NCBI GenBank assembly: GCA_029261195.1
Contig: JAJDBU010000035.1
Coordinates: 1 to 39,269, forward strand
Direction: 5' to 3'
Length of the DNA: 39,269 bases
Source: Nitrospirota bacterium
GTDB lineage: Bacteria; Nitrospirota; Nitrospiria; SBBL01; JAADHI01
The notes beneath the pieces were generated by a model. That model was not told where the DNA came from. It worked only from the letters and a program-made list of their open reading frames with translations, and did not search any database. Shown here piece by piece: positions 6,942 to 16,010 of this stretch. Numbering within the stretch: the stretch's first letter is position 1; each line of letters opens with the position of its first letter. The position numbers and the translations under genes are program-made.

Positions 6942-9900
6942 TTATTTCTCAAGCATCGAGACAGGTCCGGGCGCTTCTTCAAGCCCCGACAATACCTCAG
7001 GTGTCCCTGTTTCCGGGACATCTGCTGTTCTGCTGCCGGCACCACCGCCGGAATTCAGCGGAAGGATGGACTGGTTACCGGCCGGAAGGACTTTAAAGTA
7101 GCCCCACTGACCCGCAGCCGCATAAGGCAGTCTATGGTTCTGCCAGAGGTAGATGCCCGGCAGGGATGTTGGACCACCCGCAGAACTCACCTTGACATCA
7201 ATATGTTCAGCCGACCCGAACTCCTCAGAGGAGAACATGTCTGCACCACTCATGTTGATATCAATCGGCCATTCGTGCCCTTCGAGCGAGAACACCTGGT
7301 TCTGCTCGTTGAAGGCGCCGAAGACATGGATCCGAACCGGATCACCCGCGTGGGCCATGATCGTCGGTGTGACAGGGTCACCGCCGCCCGCGACACAAGG
7401 CTGGAACATGGTACCGAGTTCGCAACCGTTCTCCTCACGATACATCCAAGGCTCGATCCGGTAGTTTACTCCGGCCAAACCAGCGATCTGCTGGATGTAA
7501 GGCATGAAGGCCGTTCCGATGATGTTGTCCTCATCCTGGAAATAGAGGGCAAAATCACGATAGTCCGACTTTCCCGCACTCAGAGGAGAGCTACGGTCGA
7601 GGATCACGTCAGCTGCCCAGGCATTCCCCATGGAGATATCTGCTCCGGTGACCGGGTCGCGATATTTCGCGCCACGCGGTCCCACGATGATACCACCGAA
7701 GAGTCCATCCCGAGTGCTGTTCATGAAGTTACCCCAATCCCACACAACCGTTGACATCTCGCCAAATTCCGGCGGTGCGTAGAAGGTGTAGGTTTTGCTC
7801 TTGCCCGGGGCAACAGTCTGATCACCTTTGTTGTTTCCGACGTTCATGCCCTGGGAATCGTTCGGATCAAAGGCGAGCCCATCGGCTGCAAAGGAAGCAC
7901 GATGATCTTTCAGGTTGTTCCGGAGGTTAACCTTGATACAATCTCCGACATTGACACGCAGGGTCAGCGGGTGAGGCAAAGCGCCCGAAGCCACCTTGGA
8001 CATGTCACCTTCCAGCATGAAGATCTTACCTTCCGGGTTCGAGACCTGAAGTTTACGATCAAAATCCACCTCAATGACATCCGGTGCATTCGGATTGTAC
8101 TTCATGGCATGGTCGGTCGCCACGACGTTGAAGCGCTTGACCGCCGCATCAGCCGGACAGACGTTCTTCGCAGACTTCGGAATCACGCTATGACCTGGAA
8201 GCTTCTTAAGGTCAGAAGCTTCTTCATCAAGAACACGGAGAATCCCCCAGCTACCTTCACCCAAATGGGAAGGACGACCGTCATAATGAAGGTAGTCACC
8301 CGCCATTTTCTGCGCGCTACCTGCCGTTACGACGAAGTCATAGCGCTCTGCAATGCCGATATGATACTTGTTTTTATACTCAGCATCGCCGGCATAGCGT
8401 TCCGTCCGGAAGGGGTGTCCCGCCAGAGCCCATGTGTGGGATTCGTTCATCATCACATGTAGCATCCGGAAGACGACGGTGTCGCCAAGATAGGCACGAA
8501 CCAATGGCGTGCCTGGATCTTTCCCGTGCGCCTTCGATGAGAAGACAAGGGATGGATCGGGGTTGTTCTTCAGACGTTTCGCAATGGATTCCGCCTTGAA
8601 GAAGAAACCGCCGCCCGTGGTGTGCGTACCACCATTCAGATGCTTGACCGCAACATAGTCGAGATCATAAGGCATCTGGAAAAACAGCACCTGACCGGCA
8701 TCAATTGCAGCCCGTTTGGTCTGTCCCGGAGGATTCCCGTCTGTGACAACCTGGGCAGTATAGGGCACAGTATCATGCAGGAACTGGGCGATTTCACGGA
8801 AACTACCACTCTGACCGTAACCGACAGGCTCATTGCTATGAATATCCGCAATAGGACCCGAGCGGATTTCGTCACCCGTAATCGGGTCATGATAGGTTGA
8901 ACCGATCGGCTCAACAATCATGGCACCCACCGCACCATGCGGCCAGGTGGTACCACCCAGGGCATGGTCATGCCAGAAAACGGTCCCGACATCGGCATCC
9001 GCCCAGAGACGATAACGCACCCATTCGGTGGAGATGATTTCACCTGTCTTGTGAGCATGTTTCAGAGGCTCACTGAAAGTCAGGGTATCCACACCGCTTG
9101 CGGCATCGTGTTCGATCTTTCGGATCCAACGGACCTCAGAAGTTTCCACCTGATGCATACCGAGCATAATGTCGGTATTCACATGGAAAGGCACAGCGCC
9201 TTTACCCATCTTGAGCTTAATCTGGATAGCGCCGACCGTAGTGTCTTCGGTTTGAAGCGCGTTCATCGGTGCAGGAAGACCACGTTTCTCTTCCTTGCCC
9301 AGCATGGTGAAAGGGCGCATCGACTGATCATAGGAGAATCCGCTGATCACGCCGTCTGAGGCCTGGTTGTCGAACTGGATGAAATGAGGATGAATGTTGA
9401 TCTTGGACATCTGGAAGTTGGTCGGGTTGTTATCCACCCACTCACTCTTCAAGATGACGTCGAGGCAGTCATACACATTCAAACGGTAAACAAGAGGACG
9501 GGCTAGATCGGGATTCGCCCGAACTTTAGCAACGTCTTCATGCAGGACATAAATGGTTCCGTCCGGATCGACCACTCTGCTCTCTCCACCGATCGCGTCA
9601 TTCATGGTGATCGGGGTTTGAATAAAGTGGATGGTGTATTGTTTACGACCGGCACCCTCTGGACAAAGGCTCCAACGACCCTGCTCTCCCGGGCGAGCCG
9701 GTGAGGTGGTCTCTTCTCCCGGTGCACCGACACTACCTGGATCGGTAGAGGGCATACCGTGATTTTTGTCCATGTGAATCGGCTCTAACCACGGCGCGCC
9801 GCCGTGATGGCGTGCAAAAGGCACACGTTTGCCGAAATGAGGTTTGAAGTGCGGCCAGGAAATCTTTCCTGTCTTTTTTTCAAACAGGATCGGCGGACGT

Positions 9901-11879
9901 TTGCCCGGCATGGGAGAAACGTACTTCGGACTCGGGAACTGTCCCGTATCTTCCTTTTCACCCATAGCAGTCAAGCCGTCCCAGGTCCAATCCCAGACAC
10001 TGGCGTCATAGGCCAAAATCTGGCCTTTTTCGTCAGAGGTATGACCCGGTTCGCCCATCGGAGGCACCATCATGGTGACCCAGTCTTTGATGGAGATATC
10101 AGGAATTGGCTTCGACCAGTCTGATTTGTCTTTTGTGATGTTCCATTTCTTGTCAAACCAGTCCATGGTTTTGCCGACCAGTTTGTCAGAGGTCACGCCT
10201 GGCTCCATCCGGCCTTTACGATCCGGCAACTCCTGAAGCGGCACCATGGCATCGGTGCTGACAAATGGATAGTTCCCCGACTGGATGGTGTTATACACCC
10301 GCCAGTATCCCCACATGCCAGCCACATAGTGATGCGCCACATGGCAGTGGAAGAGAAAGTCTCCAGCCAACTGCTGACAGAGACCTGATCCGCACTCGGT
10401 CTGAAGGTCAAGCACTTCAGAAGGGGCGATCACTTCGACGTCAACACGGTCAGAAACGGTCCGGATGACGGGAAACTTCACCGGGTTGTCCCAGGCTGCG
10501 GTCAGGAGCTCTTCGCCCTTGCCGTCGGCCTTCGGTGAACGCAACCAACGGATGGATCCACCGTGGGGGTGATGACTGTGGAAGACCTCGCCGCCGCCGT
10601 GAACCAGGCGGAACTTGGCAGGATCACCCATGTAGGAACGCGGAATCGTCGTCGGCACATCTCCGAAGGTGTAGGAGCTGTAGGCCATCGACTCATCTTC
10701 CATGTGGAAATACTTCTCCTGCATGGCAAGGTTGTTGATGCCGAAAGGCTCTGAACGGAAGTTCATGGCCCGTGCAGAGGGACGATAGGCATCGGTGTTC
10801 GGATCACGCTGAGGAATCATCTCTCCATCCCGGTTCAGCGGACGGAAGGACTCATCGCCGACTTCGTGATAGACAAGGACAAACTCTCGGAAGTCCTTGG
10901 AAACCGGATTGATTTTGTCATCATAGGCGATCATCATCGCCCAGCCGCTCTGGGCTTCTTCACCCGTGATCGGGTTCAGATATAAGGCACCCATCGGTTC
11001 GACAATGAATGAGCCGATGAGGCCCAAGCTGCCCGGTTCACGACCGGCATGGCTGTGAAAGGATCTTGCGCCTTCCTGAGCATCCGGCTGGATGTACCAT
11101 TCAAAAACCTGGCTTTTTCCTGGATTCACATTCGCATCCGGATTAACCGAGGTGGCCGGCTGACCGGTACCCTGAATCACCATCTGGGAGCCATGGATGT
11201 GAAGACCTGCATCTTCTTCCTCAACTTCGTTACGGAAGGTAACGACCATACAGTCACCCTGGTTTCCACGAAGAACCAAGGGTGTAATCAGATCGGTCTG
11301 ATGACCGAGGCTGACTGCGCCAGGATTAAAACCGGGAGCCGAACGGGCCTCCTTGTTCAGACGCTCTTCTTCACGAATGGCCGGGATATCTTTAGTGATG
11401 GCATACATGTATCCCGGGTGAAAATCCAACCACTGGTTCAATGTGACTTCCACATTGATCGCAGTCACGTCAAGCGCTTTGACCGGCGCTCCGGCCGGGC
11501 AGCGGCCGCCAGCCGTCACAGATTCTCCGGCCCCTGTCGGGCCTAAGAACCAGCTTCGGTCCATCTGCTGCATGGCGCTTAAATCAGCGAACGGGCCGGT
11601 ATTTCCCGACTTCTCGGCATGTCCCTTGATCTCGCTCATCAAGGTGTCCATTGCCGCATCGACTTTCGCCGCACGTCCAGTCTGGCCTTCTTTTGTCTCT
11701 TCACGACGGATCTGGGCTTTTAACTTTGCCTTCCAGTCGGCGGAAGCAACCATGACGGCATCCGAATTTTTCGAATGATCGTGGTCATTACCACCGGCAG
11801 CTAAGGCCAAGCCCTGTGCCGAGAAGACCATTAAGAGAGCTGCAAGCCCCCTTAAAATGTATCTTCCTGTTTTCTCCAT
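6942..11879 (-). CDS. Giant exported multicopper oxidase (MofA/MnxG-like, putative metal oxidase)
   Basis: This 1645-residue exported oxidase has a signal peptide (KTGRYILRGLAALLMVFSAQ, then ALA/A). I use the ATG at 11879 (AAAGGGAGGG just upstream) rather than the in-frame ATG at 11945. All four classical multicopper-oxidase motifs are in the first third: His227-I-His229, His275-S-His277, His434-S-H-H-P-His439, and the T1 motif His511-Cys512-His513 with His517 and Met522. A second set of cupredoxin repeats keeps His830-P-His832 and His970-D-His972 but has a degenerate T1 end. A third set (about 1300-1600) has nearly lost the ligands (WDWGNF, LWQNHRLPYAAAGQWGYFKV). Size and His-rich repeat plan match bacterial Mn(II)/metal oxidases such as Leptothrix MofA. 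Such enzymes oxidise Mn(II), Fe(II) or related substrates outside the inner membrane with O2. Substrate is unproven. A strong terminator follows. Confidence 0.88.
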   Translation of the reverse strand: MEKTGRYILRGLAALLMVFSAQGLALAAGGNDHDHSKNSDAVMVASADWKAKLKAQIRREETKEGQTGRAAKVDAAMDTLMSEIKGHAEKSGNTGPFADLSAMQQMDRSWFLGPTGAGESVTAGGRCPAGAPVKALDVTAINVEVTLNQWLDFHPGYMYAITKDIPAIREEERLNKEARSAPGFNPGAVSLGHQTDLITPLVLRGNQGDCMVVTFRNEVEEEDAGLHIHGSQMVIQGTGQPATSVNPDANVNPGKSQVFEWYIQPDAQEGARSFHSHAGREPGSLGLIGSFIVEPMGALYLNPITGEEAQSGWAMMIAYDDKINPVSKDFREFVLVYHEVGDESFRPLNRDGEMIPQRDPNTDAYRPSARAMNFRSEPFGINNLAMQEKYFHMEDESMAYSSYTFGDVPTTIPRSYMGDPAKFRLVHGGGEVFHSHHPHGGSIRWLRSPKADGKGEELLTAAWDNPVKFPVIRTVSDRVDVEVIAPSEVLDLQTECGSGLCQQLAGDFLFHCHVAHHYVAGMWGYWRVYNTIQSGNYPFVSTDAMVPLQELPDRKGRMEPGVTSDKLVGKTMDWFDKKWNITKDKSDWSKPIPDISIKDWVTMMVPPMGEPGHTSDEKGQILAYDASVWDWTWDGLTAMGEKEDTGQFPSPKYVSPMPGKRPPILFEKKTGKISWPHFKPHFGKRVPFARHHGGAPWLEPIHMDKNHGMPSTDPGSVGAPGEETTSPARPGEQGRWSLCPEGAGRKQYTIHFIQTPITMNDAIGGESRVVDPDGTIYVLHEDVAKVRANPDLARPLVYRLNVYDCLDVILKSEWVDNNPTNFQMSKINIHPHFIQFDNQASDGVISGFSYDQSMRPFTMLGKEEKRGLPAPMNALQTEDTTVGAIQIKLKMGKGAVPFHVNTDIMLGMHQVETSEVRWIRKIEHDAASGVDTLTFSEPLKHAHKTGEIISTEWVRYRLWADADVGTVFWHDHALGGTTWPHGAVGAMIVEPIGSTYHDPITGDEIRSGPIADIHSNEPVGYGQSGSFREIAQFLHDTVPYTAQVVTDGNPPGQTKRAAIDAGQVLFFQMPYDLDYVAVKHLNGGTHTTGGGFFFKAESIAKRLKNNPDPSLVFSSKAHGKDPGTPLVRAYLGDTVVFRMLHVMMNESHTWALAGHPFRTERYAGDAEYKNKYHIGIAERYDFVVTAGSAQKMAGDYLHYDGRPSHLGEGSWGILRVLDEEASDLKKLPGHSVIPKSAKNVCPADAAVKRFNVVATDHAMKYNPNAPDVIEVDFDRKLQVSNPEGKIFMLEGDMSKVASGALPHPLTLRVNVGDCIKVNLRNNLKDHRASFAADGLAFDPNDSQGMNVGNNKGDQTVAPGKSKTYTFYAPPEFGEMSTVVWDWGNFMNSTRDGLFGGIIVGPRGAKYRDPVTGADISMGNAWAADVILDRSSPLSAGKSDYRDFALYFQDEDNIIGTAFMPYIQQIAGLAGVNYRIEPWMYREENGCELGTMFQPCVAGGGDPVTPTIMAHAGDPVRIHVFGAFNEQNQVFSLEGHEWPIDINMSGADMFSSEEFGSAEHIDVKVSSAGGPTSLPGIYLWQNHRLPYAAAGQWGYFKVLPAGNQSILPLNSGGGAGSRTADVPETGTPEVLSGLEEAPGPVSMLEK

Positions 11880-12271
11880 TATCCCTCCCTTTGTTGCCTG
11901 GTTTCTGAATTGTGCTGCTCTATTTTTGTCCAGGTGCTTCTCCATAAGTCTCTATTTCCTCTTTCTTCGCTGAAACACCTTTCTATCAAACCAAAGGCCT
12001 GATAAACATTAACGGGTGCTCCAAATCTCTATGGAGATGAGGCGGATAAAAGCAATCAACGTGCCAAAAAATACAAAGAGGAAAACCCTAATAAATTCAG
12101 CATGTTTTAAACATAAATCAGCGGAAAAAGCAGGACACCACAGAGCATACATGTCTAATCGTCTAAACAGATAGACATAATCGCTAGACACCCCTGTTAA
12201 ACAGTGGAGACAAGTTTTTGAGTTGAGGGGCCAGATAATATACCAAAAAGTGTTTTAGGGAAGGACAGTTC
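11880..12271. other. Long upstream region of the multicopper oxidase gene
   Basis: This 392-base gap lies between the Crp/Fnr-type gene and the oxidase, both on the minus strand. It holds the oxidase ribosome site (11883-11892), an in-frame upstream ATG at 11945 and a cluster of GTCTA/TAGAC half-sites. A 60-codon ORF at 12009-12191 has no recognisable features and probably is not a gene. The length suggests room for a regulated promoter or a 5' leader. Confidence 0.5.
12153..12189. promoter_or_regulatory. Clustered GTCTA/TAGAC half-sites, putative operator
   Basis: On the plus strand GTCTA occurs at 12153 and 12161, and its complement TAGAC at 12172 and 12185. The inner pair extends to ATGTCTA (12151-12157) facing TAGACAT (12172-12178). 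Four copies of one 5-mer within 37 bases, arranged as an inverted array upstream of the oxidase, look like a protein binding site. They do not match the TTGAT-N4-ATCAA Fnr box. The regulator is unknown. Confidence 0.35.
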
Positions 12272-12985
12272 TTATTTCTTGATGCGGGACAAACGAGCCT
12301 CGTCCAAGATACAGATATCTCGACCGTTTAAACGGATAATCTGCTCTTTTCTGAGGAAAGTCAGGAGGCGAACAACGGTCTCTTGCGTCACTCCGACCAT
12401 CTCTGCCAGTTCTTCTCGTTTTAAGGCAATTTTAATCACCCTGACACCATCCTCACTGATACCGTGATGACGGGCTAAATCAAGAAGGGTTTGTGCCAAG
12501 CGCTCAAGCGCACTCTTAAAGAGGAGTTGACTGCTACGCTCGCGCCCTTTTTCGACTTCTCTACTCAAGACAGAAATAAGCGCCCGGCTCAAACTCGGAT
12601 CTGATTTCAAGATGACCGAAAAATCTTCACGGGAAAATAAGCTCAGCTCTGAGCGCTCAAGCGCCACAGCAGATACAGCATGCCGGTTTGATGAAAACCC
12701 TCCCCCCTTATCGACCCAGTTTCCGGGTGAACAGACCTCCAGAATCTGCTGTTGGCCCGTCTGAGAAGATTGCACCAGCTTAAGACTACCTGAGCAGAGC
12801 AGGTAATGCGCATCACAGGAATTTCCTTCATAAAAAAGGGCTTGCCCTCTTTCATAGCGCTGGCCTTTTTTATAGGCCATCAAAAGCTCAATGCCCGTTT
12901 CACTCAGCAGACTGCAAAACGGGCCGGACGACCTGAAACCACAGGTCGCACAATCCGGAGGGGTAAATGTTTTCGAGATATCCAT
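12272..12985 (-). CDS. Crp/Fnr-family transcription regulator
   Basis: This 237-residue regulator has a cyclic-nucleotide-binding-like beta-barrel (about 30-140; KGQRYERGQALFYEGNSCD and GSLKLVQ) and a dimer helix. A C-terminal winged helix-turn-helix follows (KREELAEMVGVTQETVVRLL, about 188-207, then a wing ending in INGRD-like RLNGRDICIL). The N-terminus carries Cys12-x2-Cys15-x8-Cys24, reminiscent of Fnr-type Fe-S or other redox-sensing cysteines, though the spacing differs from E. coli FNR (C-x2-C-x5-C). It lies directly upstream of the giant oxidase on the same strand, so control of that gene by oxygen or redox state is an attractive but unproven idea. Confidence 0.88.
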   Translation of the reverse strand: MDISKTFTPPDCATCGFRSSGPFCSLLSETGIELLMAYKKGQRYERGQALFYEGNSCDAHYLLCSGSLKLVQSSQTGQQQILEVCSPGNWVDKGGGFSSNRHAVSAVALERSELSLFSREDFSVILKSDPSLSRALISVLSREVEKGRERSSQLLFKSALERLAQTLLDLARHHGISEDGVRVIKIALKREELAEMVGVTQETVVRLLTFLRKEQIIRLNGRDICILDEARLSRIKK

Positions 12986-13027
12986 GATACATTTCAGAGG
13001 AACGGCCTTCAGTCAGGCACAATTCAG

Positions 13028-13513
13028 TCAGCCGCAATCCCCTCCTAAACCCTGCATCTTTTCAATGGCATGGGGCAGGACAGGAAAAAGAATCTCAAAA
13101 TTTTCACGAACAGCCCTTGTGCTACCCGGAAAATTAACGATCAAGGTCTGTCCTCTCAAACCGGCAATGCCACGAGAGATCACGGCACGAGGATTGAGAC
13201 GATATCCTTCGACGCGCATGATTTCTCCAATTCCGGGTATCAGCGTATCAATCACATCCGCAGTGACACCCGGGGTGAGGTCACGTGGTGAAATACCGGT
13301 TCCACCCGTCGTTAAAATCAAATCGACCTTTACATCATCTGCAAAAGCGAGCAAAGCCTTGCGAATGGCTTCTTTCTCGTCAGGGATAATTTCATAGGCT
13401 CCCACCTTTGCAGGAAAACTGGCAACCAGTTCATGAAGCAGGCGACCACTGCCATCCTCCCGAAGCCCGGCAGCGCCCTTGTCACTAATCGTAATAATTC
13501 CGACCGTAAACAT
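13028..13513 (-). CDS. mog: MogA/MoaB-type molybdopterin adenylyltransferase
   Basis: This 161-residue protein belongs to the MogA/MoaB family, which adenylylates molybdopterin before metal insertion in molybdenum cofactor synthesis. It shows the N-terminal TVGIITISDKGAAG strand and the family signature LILTTGGTGISPRDLTPG (about 63-80), then LPGIGEIMR and ISRGIAGLRG. Full length. The ATG follows the ruvB stop at once (TAGATG), so the two genes are co-translated. Whether it is MogA or the paralog MoaB cannot be decided from sequence reading alone. Confidence 0.88.
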   Translation of the reverse strand: MFTVGIITISDKGAAGLREDGSGRLLHELVASFPAKVGAYEIIPDEKEAIRKALLAFADDVKVDLILTTGGTGISPRDLTPGVTADVIDTLIPGIGEIMRVEGYRLNPRAVISRGIAGLRGQTLIVNFPGSTRAVRENFEILFPVLPHAIEKMQGLGGDCG

Positions 13514-14554
13514 CTATCGACCGCCTTCCTGATAGAGAGTGCCTTGACCGGCGCCATTTTTTTTCAGACCAAAATGGCGATAGGCGGCTTCAGTTGCCAT
13601 ACGGCCTCGGGGTGTCCGATCCAGAAAGCCTTCTTGAATCAGGTAGGGCTCATAAACATCTTCCAGAGCCTCTTTTTCTTCCCCAACGGCTGTCGCCAGA
13701 GTTTCGACCCCGACCGGACCACCACCAAAATTGTTAATGATGAGCAGGAGCAACTTACGATCCAAGGCGTCAAAGCCCGCAGAATCGATCTCCATTTGAG
13801 TCAGCGCTTCCTGCGCAACCTCTTGGCTAATGACCCCGTCCGCTTTGACCTCGGCATAATCTCGAACTCGACGTAGTACCCGGTTGGCAATTCTGGGTGT
13901 GCCGCGCGTGCGCCGGGCGATTTCCAGGGCTGCCTCAGCAGTCACTTGTACATTGAAGATTTTGGCGGAGCGGAGGACAATCTGTTGAAGCTCCTCCGGA
14001 GTATAAAACGAAAGGCGGCTGATGACGCCAAAGCGGTCCCGAAGCGGTGAGGTGAGGAGACCGGCGCGAGTCGTCGCACCAACCAGGGTAAAACTTGGGA
14101 GATTCAGCTTCAAAGTCCGCGCCGAAGGCCCTTGGCCAATAATAATGTCGATCTGATAATCCTCCATCGCCGGGTAAAGAATTTCCTCAACCGTCGGATG
14201 AAGCCGGTGGATTTCATCAATAAAAAAGACATCGCCCTCTTGAAGGTTGCTCAAGATGGCGACGAGGTCTCCGGGACGTTCCACTGCCGGTCCGGAAGTC
14301 GCCTTAATATTCACCCCCATCTCACGAGCGATAATATTGGCGAGGGTGGTCTTGCCGAGGCCGGGAGGACCATAAAAAATAACATGGTCCAGCACCTCGC
14401 CCCGTTTTTTTGCCGCATCAATATAGATGCTGAGATTTTCTTTCACCTTCGACTGCCCGACATATTCATCAAGCGTCGATGGTCTCAGACTCGAATCGAC
14501 AGGCCCTTCTTCAGGTCTTGTCTCGGCAGACAAGACCCGTTCCTCCTCTTCCAT
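13514..14554 (-). CDS. ruvB: Holliday junction branch migration helicase RuvB
   Basis: This 346-residue AAA+ motor of the RuvABC resolvasome drives branch migration of Holliday junctions. It shows Walker [13 protein letters not shown] (about 60-71), Walker B FIDEIHRL, the sensor region [18 protein letters not shown], and a C-terminal winged helix ([17 protein letters not shown] ... FLDRTPRGR). Length and all motifs are typical. There is no strong ribosome site at the ATG. It is separated from the upstream envelope operon by a clear terminator (14579-14622); its own promoter was not identified. ruvA and ruvC are not in the window. Confidence 0.97.
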   Translation of the reverse strand: MEEEERVLSAETRPEEGPVDSSLRPSTLDEYVGQSKVKENLSIYIDAAKKRGEVLDHVIFYGPPGLGKTTLANIIAREMGVNIKATSGPAVERPGDLVAILSNLQEGDVFFIDEIHRLHPTVEEILYPAMEDYQIDIIIGQGPSARTLKLNLPSFTLVGATTRAGLLTSPLRDRFGVISRLSFYTPEELQQIVLRSAKIFNVQVTAEAALEIARRTRGTPRIANRVLRRVRDYAEVKADGVISQEVAQEALTQMEIDSAGFDALDRKLLLLIINNFGGGPVGVETLATAVGEEKEALEDVYEPYLIQEGFLDRTPRGRMATEAAYRHFGLKKNGAGQGTLYQEGGR

Positions 14555-14578
14555 AATGTCGATGCCAAAACCAAGATC

Positions 14579-14622
14579 AAAAAAAACCGCCGGACACCAC
14601 CTGCTTCAGCTGATGTCCGGCG
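14579..14622 (-). terminator. Rho-independent terminator closing the envelope operon
   Basis: A perfect 9-bp stem (arms 14588-14596 and 14614-14622, CGCCGGACA with its complement) is followed on the minus strand by eight T (14586-14579). It lies about 90 bases after the beta-barrel gene and just before ruvB. Confidence 0.88.
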
Positions 14623-14708
14623 AAAGCACTATATAATACGATAGAGGATTCGGCCTTTCTTTTCCACTACCCTTTTGTCCCGCTGTTGGCATAAGGGATG
14701 TCAGAAGA

Positions 14709-16001
14709 TCAAAATTCAATCTTCACGCCGACGATGCCTTGGTTTCGGTCATATTCATAGCGGGGATCGGTCGTGTCCTGCTGAATCGAATCAATCTCTC
14801 CCCAAAGCACCCATTGCCGATATAAAGGCATTTCCCCTGAAAGTTTGAACTCAAGGGCATCATATTTTGTTTTCGGGAAGTTTTTATTATCAAACGCGAA
14901 AGTGTTCGGGTGCTTTCTTGTCCAGTAGGCGACACTCACCTTTAACCGTCGTTGTTGCTTGTCATTGTAGATTGCGCGAAGCTTATAAACGTTTCGGGTG
15001 AAATTCGAGTATCCCTGGAATTCGTCAGTTCGGGTCTGGTAATTGTAATCAAGGTAGACGGCCCAAAGAGGACTCAAGCGATTTTTCAAGGAAACGTCGA
15101 GTTCATGAAAGGTGTATTCCCGTGTCGGGTTAGGTGTGACTTGATCAACTCTCGGGATAGCAACCTTTTTTCCATCGACTTTTCTCCTGGCGATCCATAC
15201 ATCGTAATCGCGTATAAAATAATCGTAGCCAATTGTCAGTTTTGTCGGGCGGATGATCTGGACACTTACCTCAGCACCAATGCGATAGCGCTGATGGTCG
15301 AATTGATCGAAGGCCGTGGATTTGTAGTCGTAAGTTCGGGTTTCTGCGGTGATCGCGTATTCGAGCAGGGTCGTTCGGATGCTTAACTCAGTCTCCAGAC
15401 CATAAAAGAGGTAGTTATATCTCTCCCCAATAGGCAGACCAAGCGGTACACCATCCTGCTCCCCACTGTTAGTCAATTTTTCTTTGCCGGTATCCCGGTC
15501 ATAATAAGTTTTATTTTTTTGCTCTGCGATAGGGCCAATGTAAAACGTATATTTTTTCTTTTTAAGCTTTTTCAACAGAAATTCTAGGCCGGTTTTTAAA
15601 CTGACTTTATAGTCATCAGCATTCTCAAAGTCGGAATCCAGATACTTTCGCCCAGTGAGTTTGAACTTGCTGGTCCACTTATTGAGCTTCACTTTTTTGA
15701 GCCATGGAAATCTGCTTAATTTTATTTTACTTTCGGCCTTGAGTTTATACGGGACGAACAGGCCCGATTGGACTTTCGGAACCGTTGTTCCAGTTGTCCC
15801 ATCCAGTTCTTTCGGCGCAAATGGATCAAGATAACTTGTATCCGAAGACCGAAAAATATTGTCATCGTAACCCAAACCGGTTTCGACCTCAATGGAGTAT
15901 GCTTTCGCAAGAGCGCTTGTCTGTCCAAAGCCCAATAATATGCTCAGGAAGCCGAATAGTAAAAAAAGAAAGATTGCGGATGGTTTATGGATGTTGTTCA
16001 T
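14709..16001 (-). CDS. Outer-membrane beta-barrel protein
   Basis: This 430-residue protein has a Sec signal peptide (hydrophobic FLFLLFGFLSILLGFGQTS, cleavage near ALA). The mature part is made of alternating aromatic/polar strands typical of a beta-barrel (for example TLLEYAITAETRTYDYKST, LTIGYDYFIRDYDVW, WAVYLDYNYQTRTDEF) and ends in a terminal Phe (GVKIEF), the usual BAM recognition signal. It begins with the motif YSIEVETGLGYDDNIFRS, common in uncharacterised surface barrels. Start by ATG after TTAGGAG. It is the last gene of the four-gene operon, 9 bases after the TPR gene. It may be a pore or an envelope anchor for that system; no specific substrate is visible. Confidence 0.82.
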   Translation of the reverse strand: MNNIHKPSAIFLFLLFGFLSILLGFGQTSALAKAYSIEVETGLGYDDNIFRSSDTSYLDPFAPKELDGTTGTTVPKVQSGLFVPYKLKAESKIKLSRFPWLKKVKLNKWTSKFKLTGRKYLDSDFENADDYKVSLKTGLEFLLKKLKKKKYTFYIGPIAEQKNKTYYDRDTGKEKLTNSGEQDGVPLGLPIGERYNYLFYGLETELSIRTTLLEYAITAETRTYDYKSTAFDQFDHQRYRIGAEVSVQIIRPTKLTIGYDYFIRDYDVWIARRKVDGKKVAIPRVDQVTPNPTREYTFHELDVSLKNRLSPLWAVYLDYNYQTRTDEFQGYSNFTRNVYKLRAIYNDKQQRRLKVSVAYWTRKHPNTFAFDNKNFPKTKYDALEFKLSGEMPLYRQWVLWGEIDSIQQDTTDPRYEYDRNQGIVGVKIEF

Positions 16002-16010
16002 GATGGTCTC

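Noticed and set aside
11880-11945. 22-residue N-terminal extension of the giant oxidase from the ATG at 11945
   Set aside because: It would place charged residues before the signal peptide; the ATG at 11879 has the better ribosome site.
11946-12010. Possible Fnr-like dyad TATCA...TGATA upstream of the oxidase
   Set aside because: Half-sites face the wrong way and the spacer is 11 bases; it does not fit TTGAT-N4-ATCAA.
12009-12191. 60-codon minus-strand ORF between the Crp/Fnr gene and the oxidase
   Set aside because: No ribosome site, domain or conserved pattern; Cys- and Phe-rich random-looking composition; it overlaps the putative operator.
14630-14642. TATAAT-like string before ruvB
   Set aside because: No matching -35 element in good position on either strand, and it lies upstream of the operon terminator relative to ruvB transcription.
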